From positions 3,968,001 to 4,032,000 of the forward strand of contig NC_068565.1 of the NCBI RefSeq assembly GCF_025698545.1: a DNA stretch of 64,000 bases, written 5' to 3'. The stretch is from Gossypium raimondii. Taxonomy: Eukaryota > Streptophyta > Magnoliopsida > Malvales > Malvaceae. Shown here in pieces: positions 25,017 to 35,592 of this stretch (its first letter is position 1; each line of letters begins with the position of its first letter). Below the pieces are notes generated by a model, which made no database searches, was not told where the DNA came from, and saw only the letters and a program-made list of their open reading frames with translations. A program made the translations under genes and the position numbers.

Positions 25017-25166
25017 GGGTGGGTTTCGATGGGTGATTGGGTTCGCTATGGAGCGTTTAGCCTACTTTTTGTCTTACGCTACAGTATTGCTACAGTATCT
25101 AATATCATCGTCACCGCTATTTTTATACTAACCGCAGATAAACGCACCGCGCATCCAAACTCACAT
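25017..25166. mobile_element. Second, diverged copy of the same MITE family
   Basis: It shares the left end gggtgggtttcgatgggtga and the right end gcgcatccaaactcac with the element at 24487. The bodies share gcgtttagc, acttttt and the acgctacagtat phrase. It carries a short internal insertion (duplicated ctacagta). TSD not clear. Confidence 0.65.
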
Positions 25167-25199
25167 TTAGCCCCTATCAAAGCCATAACATTCTAATGT

Positions 25200-26729
25200 C
25201 TAATCAAATTTTTTGACACACCGTAGAGGTGCTACTGTTTCGATTATTTTGTTATTGTATATTGGAAGGCAGTCGATTAACGTTTTTTCAAGTACCATAA
25301 GAGCGGTCAAATTTGTCTTAAGAAAATTGTGAAAACAAGTCTCAACATTTAGTAAAATTTGATTCCCTTATTCGATTTCTCGTTTTTTTCAATATCCTAT
25401 TTATTTAATTATTTTATTTAGATCTACTAATTTTTAAAAAAAATATAAATATATTTATTTATAATATATGTTCAAATCTTGTATTTAATATAAATGATTT
25501 ATATTTATAATTATTCGCTAATTTGTTAATCTAACAAATTCATATCCAATAATTATTCTAACTTGATAGCTTAACTAACAAGACAAACCAAAACACCAGC
25601 TCCCCGCTATGATGAAAGTATATAGGGAGATTCCATATTATTTGCGTGAATGTTTAATAATCTTCAAAAGGGGTTGCGTTACGTTTGTCTTCGGAACAAT
25701 TCTAACTGCTCGCCTACTCAATGGATCATACCTTAATGTTATTATAACATTTCTAGGTCCTTTTTTATAAAGTTATTCTTTAATGTAAATTATATATTAG
25801 TCTTGATATAGATATAGCTTTTCTTTATTCGATTCCTTGTCGGCTCTCAATTATTGTTTCATTGCTTCATTATCATTTCTACTTTCCTTTTCGGCTGTCA
25901 TCATATCAAGCAACGGTGAAGAAATGATCAAGAATAGTGGAAATTTGATGGAAGAGAGTGATGATAGTAATTCATCATAATCAAATCTTTACGAGAATAA
26001 TATAACCAAATATAAATCAATCAATTAATTAATTTACGTGTACTTTTTATAAAGTAGAACTTCAACTTAAGTGGTAAAGATTCGATTTTTTAATTAAAAT
26101 ATTTTAAAATCTTAACATGTCTAGGTTTCGTTGACATTTTTTTTGAGATCACATTTGAAATAAATTATTGAAACTTTAATGCTTATCCATTTATACACTT
26201 TATGGTGGTGGTATAAAATGTTAAGATTGTAAGATTGGGTTTAATATAGTATAGAAAAATAATCATAAATTCTGAAAGAGGCATAGCACCTTAACTACAA
26301 AGGTAGCCTACTGGTGATAAAATCTTCCAATTAAGCAGACAAACTCCAAATTTATCATATCACAATAAATGACAAAGAAAGAAAAAAGAAAGATGGAAAA
26401 AAGCCAAAACAAGTAGATCATTTAAGCAAGAAGAGCACAAACAAACAAGAAAAAAAAATCCTTTTTTCTTCTTCTTATTCTATAGGAAGTTTTATGTATT
26501 TTAAATAATTACACAAATCTCACATTATTAAAGAAAAATTGAGACCCTTATTTATAAGTTATTATACTTCATTAAGATAGTAGGAACTAAGTTGAGAGGG
26601 TGGACTTGTGTATTGAACCTAAAAGAGAAATGCAATTTACATTTAAGTCCTTTTGTTTTTGAAATGATTTTTTACTGAATTTTTGAGAGTCTGACATTCT
26701 TAATTTATAAGACCTATACTTAAAGGACA
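25200..26729. other. Intergenic spacer, nothing recognised
   Basis: AT-rich with scattered short ORFs only. No RNA gene, CDS or bounded repeat could be supported here. Confidence 0.4.
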
Positions 26730-26759
26730 ATGATATTCATACTTCATTCGAGTGTATCT

Positions 26760-27109
26760 AAATATAAATTATGTTTATATATGGATCCCTACATCGTTAC
26801 GTTCCATTTAGGATTAGGAATGGGTGTAATTGAGCCTTCTTTCTACATATCTTTTGTTGTTTGGGATCCTATTCACCTCTTTTCTTTTTTTCTTCTATTG
26901 AATCGAGAAATAAATAGGTTTGATTGTCTATCTTTTTTAATATAATCTATTTATGTTTAATATAATCTTAATATAGACATCCTCTAGATACTTCGAAACG
27001 AAGCAAGGATGTTCAACTCGGGCCTATATGACATGACCGGTCAATAGAAATACTCCAACACTCCACCTTTGTCATATATTCCATACATCACACTAGATAG
27101 ATATCATAT
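26760..27109 (+). other. Nuclear copy of plastid DNA (NUPT), ndhB-trnL(CAA) spacer, left part
   Basis: The text from about 26760, and especially 26990-27109 (contains cgggcctatatgacatgacc and ccatacatcacactagatag), matches my recollection of the plastid inverted-repeat spacer upstream of trnL-CAA. It resumes after the LTR insertion at 29665. The left boundary is uncertain. No plastid gene is complete here, so it is a fragment in the nucleus rather than functional plastid DNA. Confidence 0.7.
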
Positions 27110-29664
27110 TGTGACACCTCAGAATTCAGGGTTAGAAGTTTGGGGGTATGTGTTTAAGGGTCAGTGTGTAGGTTGAGCAATTGTGCGTGTTTTCATGTTT
27201 TAAGGTAAGAATAGGCCTGGTAGTTTGGTGGTTGGTTGTGTGTTAGTTTACCCCGGGGTTTTGTGTTTGAGTCCTCATGCGTGTTTTGAAGAATTATGTT
27301 TTTGCAACTTCAATTTTTTTTTAAAGTTAAAAAATATTTATTTATTTGTTTTGAAATAAAGTCAAAGTTTTTTTTCATGTTCTCTTTGTCCTTTGTCACA
27401 CGTTTTCTTTTCTTCTTATTCTCTCTCAATCCTTTTTTGCACGATCAATTTTCTTCATTTTCTTCTTGGATTTTCTTGCTGCGTTGGTTCGTTTACATTT
27501 TTTTGTTGACAAAAGCTTAGGGTTCATATTGAAGTCATCGACGTGTGTCGATTGAGTTCTAGGCGTTTTGATTGCGAATCAGGTGTGGGTTTTTTAAACT
27601 TTTCAATTTCATTAGTGAATTGTTGATCGAATTGCTGTAGAGGTCGATAATTTTGTGTGTGTTCGGAATTCGTCAATTTTATTTGTGAATTGTAAGTTTG
27701 ATTTTGGTGGAATGCGACAATCTATGTGCCTTTCAGAAATTGGTTGTCGATGTTTGGTAATATTGTTGAATGGCATGGAAATCTGTATATGTTGGTGTGT
27801 TTCTGAATCCCATCGATTAAGGGTTGATTTAGTGATCGAAAAACTCGATTTTAAAGATGTTTGTGGATGGTTTTGTGACCATAATGATGGCCACACAGGC
27901 GTGTGCCAGTTCACACAATCGTGTGGAATTAGGGTTTTTGAATAAATTTTGGTGCCACACGGTCGTGTGGCTTATTTGGGGATTTTAGTTGATTTCCAAA
28001 CAACCATGTCCCGTGGGCACAAGGGCGTGTGTATTTGGAAATTAGGGTTTTAGGTGATTTGGTGCACACGGCCATGTGGCTAATTTTTGGGATTTAGGGA
28101 CTTAGTCGACTTTCACATGGGCGTGTGTTCTGGACACATGGTCGTGTCTAGTAGACACACGGAGGTGTGAGACTTTCACATGGCTGTATTTTCCCTGCAC
28201 CATATCTTAGTACAAATAGACAGAGAGTTACACGGGCTATCTAAACGACCATGTTCTTGGGTCACACGAGCGTGTGTCATAGTCACACGGTCGTCTACCT
28301 CCTTTCACACTGGCGTGGGCCTCTTTCACATGGGCATGTTGAGCCTCACACGACCTAGGCAATTCGACACAGTCGGGACACACAATTGTGTGGCCCTGTT
28401 TCATAATTTTTAGTTCGGTGTCACGTTTTGACCCGACGCAACTCCTATACAGTCCAACAGTCTTTAAGGCCTCTGTAATTGTGTAGAGACTCTACTTTTC
28501 GCTTAGACTCAGGTATATGTGTAGTTTGTGTATGTATGGTTTGGATTATGTGGATTTGTGCTCTTAAAGGCATTTTTCGTGTGTTTTGTGCTCTTGTCGA
28601 TGTTACGTGAAGATTTTAGTAAATAGCTACAAACATAATTTGATTCTGAATCTGGTCGGTTGGATATGTGTACTTCTGATTCTGTTTGACTGATGCGTGA
28701 CTGTCTGTAATTGTGTACATCGATTCTATAAGTCGGTTTACATACACGCATTTTCATAAAATATTTAGGTTTGGTTGCGAAGTGAAGAAAGTCTAATTTG
28801 ATCTAGTTTGGCAGTTTTAACTGCGATATATTTGTACAATGGTTTACCGCAATGTACTGTACATATGCTAGCTCAACTGCAAATTATCATTTGAGTGGCT
28901 CAGTCCACATATGTGGTGTGTAGGGTTGGACGGGCATTTCAAGGTCCTATGTGGTGTGCATGGTTAGTTAAGCTTGATTAGCTCATATGTGGTGTGATTG
29001 GGGGTCGGAGAGGTGTTTGGCTGGATAGGTGGGTTTCATTTTGATGCATTCATTTTGGATTCTGTTTGCTTATGCGACTAACTGTATTTATATCAATGTG
29101 TTTTTGTGCTGATGCATTTGATTAGTTGTGGTGACTATTCGTATATCGAATTGTCGTTGAATTATTTTTGTTTGTGGCACTTGGTTTTTCATTTTCTATC
29201 ATTTCGAACTCATACGGAGCTCGTGTAGCTCACCCCCTTAATTTTTTTCCCTTTTCAAGTATTTTCGTCTTCTGTAACTGGACTCAGCATCCCGAAGGTC
29301 TCGTACAGTTGCGTTTAAAAGCAAGTTAATAAGTTTTCTTTTCGATTTCTATTTTGGTAAACAGTTTTGAAATGTAAACAGTTATAAGAACTGTGGTATT
29401 GGTCTTGTTTTGGGTTTTCGTAAATTTTATTTTTGTCTGAAATTCAGAAACTGTGAATTTGTGTTTTTGAATATTTTAAACATTACCTAGATTATTCTAT
29501 TGAAATGTTAAAAGTTTAAATGTTTTATTTGATTTTGGAAAAGGGTGTTTGTAACTAGAATTTTAGATAATATGTTTTGTAAAATTCTTCTACGTTCACT
29601 TCGGTGATCAATGTAATCTCTGGGATTCGGCCTAAGCTTCTAGGCCGGGTTTTGGGGCGTTACA
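27110..29664 (+). mobile_element. Solo LTR, 2555 bp, perfect TSD CATAT, inserted in plastid-derived DNA
   Basis: Starts TGTGACACC and ends GGGGCGTTACA between exact catat duplications (27105-27109 and 29665-29669). No gag-pol coding is present. Its right end (cggcctaagcttctaggccg, 29623-29653 region) is similar, inverted, to the left end of the element at 32296, so the two are opposite-orientation members of one family. The TGTRACRCC ends resemble LTRs of chromovirus-type Gypsy elements; family naming is inference. It contains the palindromic array at 27885-28400. Confidence 0.85.
27885..28400. repeat. Cluster of degenerate palindromic 'cacacggNcgtgtg' motifs within the LTR
   Basis: Roughly a dozen or more variants of cacacggtcgtgtgg, such as gccacacaggcgtgtgc, cacacggccatgtggc and tcacacgagcgtgtg, occur irregularly over about 500 bp. 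Each is close to self-complementary, so the region could form many small hairpins. Similar motif arrays are known in plant Gypsy LTRs. No protein-coding explanation holds because the spacing is irregular and frames are broken. Confidence 0.7.
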
Positions 29665-29722
29665 CATATATATTCATGGAATATGATTCACTTTCAAGAT
29701 GCCTTAGTGGTGAAATGGTAGA
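29665..29722 (+). other. NUPT right part: leader and first about 24 nt of plastid trnL-CAA
   Basis: After the LTR, attcatggaatatgattcac and the first part of a tRNA-Leu (gccttagtggtgaaatgg, from 29699) continue the plastid spacer interrupted at 27109. The match stops near 29722, before the anticodon arm, so no functional tRNA is encoded. Confidence 0.75.
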
Positions 29723-30745
29723 CAATTCCCCAAATTTCAAGAATTTGTTTCGAAAATTATAACTAGTTCGTAAAAATATATGAAGCGAATAAAATGTAGA
29801 TATAATGACCCTAATGTTTATTCTTTATATCACTTTTATCATAATTTGTTATTATTTTAATCTTTAAAATGTAATCAAATTGTTGTTGTTTTGGACAAAA
29901 ATTATCTACATCGTTAAAGTTTTAATGATCTTGATATTGTAACTTGCTTGGTAATTCACTTGTATTTTATCATTTATGCGGATTTAAAAATAATTTATAA
30001 TAATTTATGTATTTTTTATTTTATGAAGTACTTGTGTATTATTATACTGAGTTATCACATTAGTTTTGTTAAATTTTAATGGTATAGCCAACATTTTCAT
30101 AGAAAATAATTTAACTAAAATTTAATGATTGGGAATCAAAATGTTTCAAAAAATTAAAGTAAAATTATTAAAAAAAATTAAGAGCTAAATTTAACAACTT
30201 AAGGTACCTAACCCTAGGAAAGAATAAGCATACACCCCCCGATACCCTAGTATCCCTAAAAAAGAGCTGAAGGGCAATAACTTGATTTAGAGACGATGAA
30301 AGGGAAAAATCATCATTATTTGGATAGGAAATTCAATCATTTCAACCCGAAAAGGAAAGAAAGAAAATAGAAGGTTGATAATGATAAATGAAGCAAAATG
30401 ATAACTAGTGCTTCGCTATGTCTACCCCAAATTGCTAGTACCTAATAAGAGTATGAATTACTTTTCTAGTGCTACTAAGAGTCTAAAGGAAGTACAAAGA
30501 TTGCAAATAGACTAAAGTTGAAGACAATCTTTGAAATATACTTGATCAGATTAGAGTGCAAATTGAATCTACAACTTACAAATAGTATAATCACTGATTG
30601 TTAGATTTTATCTTTAAAATATACTTGGTTGCCACCTTGCTACATTAGGTAGATTAAATTTATTTTATACGAATTTGATGTTTAAAATATGCCATAAGTT
30701 TAAATCCAACTACTCTAATTCTAAATATCATAAATGGACAGACTC
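29723..30745. other. Spacer with a LINE-tail-like segment
   Basis: No gene. 30420-30560 (contains tagtgctactaagagtcta) is similar to 9770-9860, the 3' flank of the LINE remnant near unit B. It is probably the tail of another LINE copy on the minus strand. Confidence 0.45.
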
Positions 30746-30749
30746 AATG

Positions 30750-32220
30750 CATAGTGTCAAAACCTTTTCGAAATCGACTTTTACTTTGAAAACGAAAATG
30801 AGAGTTGCCACCAATCCTTTTTATGAGGTGTGATCAGATCACCTCGTAATTTGATCATTTTAATAAAAGGTTTAATTTACTAAAACAATAATTTTTGGTC
30901 TACAAAATTCAGGAAATGGGTTCGGGAGTCGGTTACGCATGAGGAAGGATTAGCACCCTCGTGACGCCCAAAATTGGTGCCTAGTTGATTACTTGATGTC
31001 TTAGTGTCGAGCATTGAAAACTTAAGGAGATTTTAAAATACGATTCTTTGTTAAAATATTACTTAATTAAATTTATTTTCACGAAAAGGAGTTTATTTCA
31101 AGTTAATCGAGAAGAAGGATCACGTCTCGTAAGTTAGGATACAATACCTTAAATCCTTGAAAACGAGAATAAACACCAATTGATCGTTACTGAAATCTTG
31201 TTTTTATTTATTCTAAAGTAAATATTCGACTATCTCGGTATTAGAAAGAAGTCATATTCCGTAAGTTAAGAACACGACTTTTCTAAATTCAAAATAATGA
31301 ACATTTGCCTCGGTTTAAAAAAATTTCTTTTTATACATTGTGCCAAAACGAACATAACATTTAAAATAACGTATTTTTTATTTGAGTATAGTATAGAAAA
31401 GAGTAAATATATTTAAACACGACTCGTGACATGATTGTAGCGATAATAAAATGATAGCACGTATAAACGAAATGATGATATACGAAAAAAACAAAAATGT
31501 CATACTAATGAATGATGATATATCTATAATAATAAAGCACCAACTAAACAACATCAATAATCATATTATAATTAATTATAATTATTTCCACGGTGGCCGG
31601 CGAAATAAAAAATGGCCCTTTTTTAAACCTAGGTTTTAGATTTACAAGCAAACACCTAAAAAAATAAAAAAGAACGGAAAAGATTCGGCCTTTGCCCTTT
31701 TCTACCTATTCGCCCTCTCGTATCGCATTTTTTGACGAAGCCCGAACGATACCCTGATGGGATCGACGACTTTCGTGATAGGAGGAGACCTCTAATGGTG
31801 GTGAAACACGAATGGGCAGGTAATAATATTTATTTTTATTATTGTTTTTTACTTTACGAATCAAAAAATGAACAAAGTAAGTCACCTTTTATTTTTTTAT
31901 TGTTTGAATCTGATTTCTTTTTCTTTTTTCATAAAAAAAATTCCCCCAAATACAAACTATTCTCTAGCTTTTATAGCCATTTTGTATTGTTTATTATACA
32001 TTTTTTTATTTTTACTATTTCTTGCGTGTTGTGGCTTCTATTCTTGTCCTTTCCTTTTTTGCAGGTGTCCCTATAGTCAACGGAGGGAGAGCAGTATCGG
32101 GCCATCATCACGGGACATGTAAAGAGGATATCTGTGATGGGATATGTTTTTACATTCCCTATGAATCATGGAATAGAGTGGTTGGGGATTTATATCACCT
32201 AATTTTGTAATCGATTTATT
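30750..32220 (-). mobile_element. Degenerate LTR-like element related (inverted) to 20054-22667
   Basis: 30750-31300 is the reverse complement of the right part of the 20054 element. It shares gagttgccaccaatcc, ggttcgggagtcggttacgc and the ttagcaccctcg text. Beyond 31350 similarity fades, but a cttttttgcaggtgtc phrase near 32055-32072 also has a counterpart. Boundaries and TSD could not be fixed. Short ORFs here (for example 32022-32210) look like chance reading through LTR sequence. Confidence 0.55.
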
Positions 32221-32295
32221 TTATAATATAGTATTCTAGCTTAACAAATAAAAATAAAAAGTGACCCAAAAAGAAAGCGTAAAACAAAGAGAAAT

Positions 32296-35023
32296 TGTAA
32301 CACCCCCAACCTGGCCTAGACGTTATGGCCGAATCTGGCGGTGTCACATGGTAGTGTTTTTCGAAAAATGAGTTGTCATCGAAAACCTCTTATATTTACC
32401 ACGTCTTTACACTCTCTTATGCTTAATTTCAAGACGTGTCGATCAATTTCAACGTAATTCATATTCAAAAGTTACTCTCTTTCAAAACATTATTAATTTT
32501 CAAAACGTCACTTATTGTGGAAGCTTTTCAAAATAGTTTTCATGTTTGTGCGAATTTTGTTAAAATGTTTGATTTGTTTTGAAAACTCGATTATCTCTAC
32601 TACTAGCAGTTGTAAATCAAAACAATAAAAACCCCAAATTAAAAACAAAAACTCAAAGAGATCATTATTACAGTAAAATACCCCAAAATAAAATCAAAAT
32701 TATAATTAATTACTAAGTCAAACTAAATAGGTCGTGTGGCCACCGCTGAGTCCTCCGTCGCACCGATCTGCCTATGTCTGGGGATTACCTGTGCAGTCAA
32801 ATCAAAATGGTGAGTTTAGAAAACTTAGTGTGTAATCCTATATAAAGCAAACAGTCAGAAGGTAATCGCACTTTGGGCCTAAGCCCATTTCAGTATAGTT
32901 TCAGTTTCAAATAGGGCCTTAGTCCATTACAATACAGAAGCAGTCATGAATTTGAGCCTTGGCCCATTACAGTATCAATATTCAATGTAGTAACAGATAT
33001 ACAGTTTCAAATCCTACCCAGTCAGCCTCTACACTCCAACTCTGTCCAACCCTACACTCCATGTGGGGATATAATCAACCCACTCATCCCTACACTCCAA
33101 AAAAAGTACCGAATGCGACACTAAACAGTAGTTCGCAACAGAGCTACCAGTAACTTAGGCTCGAGGCCTTTCAGTACACTTCCTCCAAACATTATAATTC
33201 CCTAATCCAATATAATGCAATATACAGAAATGACATGCTGTAACATAATATCATGCATGTAAACAGAGCATACAGTATCAAATCATTGGGACATCATTAG
33301 GCTTAATCATATCAGTCATACAGTCATTTCAGTCAATTAGGGGTCTAGGTAAACTTACCGTCCCTAGAGTAGGTTCACAGTCGACTTGGGCGACCCGTGC
33401 AACCTTATCAGTCAAACAGTGAAAATGGGCCTACAAGCCCAAAAATTTTGCCCGTGTCGGACCATATGGCCCAAATTGGCCTTGGCTTCGTGATCCATTT
33501 TAGTGTAACCCATGCTAGATAATTAATCATATGTGTTTCCACTTATTTACTTATAATCCATTAAGTTGTCTACTTGAGTCACTGTTACTAAATTATTTTT
33601 ATCTTAAGCTACAAAATTCTATATTAAGGTCCGCAAATTTTTCCTGAAACTAGACTCACATATCTTCTTACATAAAATTTTCAGAATTTTTGGTTTAGCC
33701 AGTAAGTACAATTTATTCTTTAAAGTTTCTCTTAAACTACTGCCTGGCAGTTTCGACCTTTCTACACTAAAAATTAATTATCTTCTCATAAAAATTTTGT
33801 ACGATATTCTTGTTTGTATATCTTGAAAATAGACTAATTCAGGATTTTAAACATATAAAATATAACCCATAATTATTTTTATATAATTTTTAATAATTTT
33901 CGGAAGTCGGGACAAGGGATTCCAAAATCATTCTGACCCTATCTCACTAAAATTTCATTATCTCATAATATGAAATTATTTTGCTTACTTCGTTTCTTCT
34001 ATGAGATACTAGACTCAAATATCTTTAATCCCATATTTTTTTCTCCCTCCAATTTGATTCTCACAATTTATGGTGATTTTTTTAAATTAGCCTACTACTA
34101 CTGTCCAAACAGCAAGTAATATCAGCTTTTCACCGAATCCCTTATTCTTGTGTTTCGGGTACACACCTGGTGTTGATTGATGCTACAACGATCTCCGAGC
34201 ACTTTAGAACCTATAATTGACCAATTCCACTCAATTAATCACTTAATCGATTGAACTAAAACCAAATTCGAAACGAGAAACGCATCCCTTACGCGATGAA
34301 AAGCTTACCCCAGCACCTCGAAATAGTTGGTTACGCAATAGCACGATGAGACCCTTAATCCACGCGAGATATTACTGCCAAACGTCACAAACCCCCCGAA
34401 TCAAAGTTGGAAAAAAAATCGTAAGTTAAAAAGAGCAAAAACTCTACTTACCAGCACGTGCGACAAAAATTGACCCAACGAAACGAAGGTGTGGTAGCCA
34501 ACAAAAGAGACGGAAACAGAACGAATAATGGAAAGAAAAAAAATTTGGGTTTGACAATAGAAAAACAAAAATTGAAGAAGAAAGGGAGAAGAGATGGCAT
34601 CAGAAAGGTGGGGAGTTGATAATGGTCAGAAAATATGATAACCCCAAAATCCACTCCCCTAAATTCTCTCTACCAAACTCCCACTATTCAAATTTTCAAT
34701 ACATCTCAAACTCTCCAACTGATGAGCAAATAAAAAAAATATTTGTCCCTACACTCACGCAAGGATTTGAACTCTTGACCCTCTGTCAACCAACACTCCC
34801 CTTAACCTTCAGACCAGCAAGCTCATTCTGGTAAGTACTTACAAACTTTTAATTAAAAAGCTACTAGCCAAAAATATGGGTTAAGTTAGAAAATAACTAG
34901 AATTTGCTAAAGGGCTTGAACTCAAAACCTCCTAGACTCATCCAGAGCACTTAACCACAAATGCCGATACATACTTGTGTCACATTTTCACTATAACAAA
35001 AATAAGAGTTTTGGGGCGTTACA
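32296..35023 (-). mobile_element. LTR-like element, 2728 bp, minus-orientation relative of 27110-29664
   Basis: Ends TGTAACACCCCC and GGGGCGTTACA. Flanking 5-mers gaaat / caaat match at four of five positions, consistent with an aged TSD. The left end (ctggcctagacgttatggcc) is the inverse of the right end of 27110-29664. There is no gag-pol coding. Two stretches near its right end read like tRNA-type box B text (for example gaactcttgaccctctg inverted), probably coincidental. Probably a solo LTR. Confidence 0.7.
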
Positions 35024-35064
35024 CAAATCAAACCTTTGCAGTACATCAAGATAGATAGATAGAT

Positions 35065-35535
35065 TGTTAGAAGATGGCTTACATGCAGACCAAAGTAGTT
35101 CGAGCCATGCAAGTTGCAGCTGAAGAATATGCTGCTGTTTTGTTACATTTTAGTTGATGTTTTATTGCTTAGTTATATTAGAACTAAGTTAATGACATAC
35201 TTGATGTAATTTGGTGCTGATAGATTTGATAAATCAGCTTAACCCAGTGTGCAAGAAAAGTTTTTAAAGTTTCAAGAATTTGTTAGTGGAGTTAGGTATA
35301 TTTAGGTGACATTTTTATCTTTTTTGACAAGCTGATTGCTTGAATATAGTATTTTTTTTTTGTTTCAAATAGATGGATGAATCTTTTAGCAAATTCTTCT
35401 TCTTGTTTTGGTTTTTATTCAAAGCATTCTATTCTTATAACTTAAGCCTATTTCTTTTGTTTGTTTAGCAAGACATCAAAGCTTAAAGCTTAAGTTTCAA
35501 ATGAAATTTCCTATTTTGTTTTCTAAGTTCCAACA
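35065..35535 (+). repeat. 5' LTR of the copia element
   Basis: 471 bp, TG...CA ends, followed directly by the primer-binding site. Pairs with the 3' LTR at 39526-39995. Confidence 0.95.
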
Positions 35536-35592
35536 ATTGGTATTTAGAGCTGATTTCTTAGAGGACCTTTCTCTTTTCCAATCTCAAAAATA

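Noticed and set aside
27655..28413. Cys/His-looking ORFs in the palindrome array
   Set aside because: The apparent repeats come from cacacgg...gtgtg DNA palindromes at irregular spacing; frames break and lie in an LTR.
29699..29722. Possible tRNA-Leu gene
   Set aside because: Only the first 24 or so bases of a plastid-type trnL-CAA are present; there is no anticodon arm, T arm or acceptor 3' side. It is the edge of a plastid fragment.
32022..32210. Possible small secreted protein (hydrophobic start then Cys)
   Set aside because: It is short, lies in a degenerate LTR-like region, overlaps a polypyrimidine/ttgcag stretch and has no support from a paralogue.
34740..34990. tRNA-like box A/box B text suggesting a SINE or Pol III unit
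   Set aside because: The 'gttcaaatcc'-type match is short, without a foldable tRNA or poly-T terminator at the right place, and lies inside the LTR.
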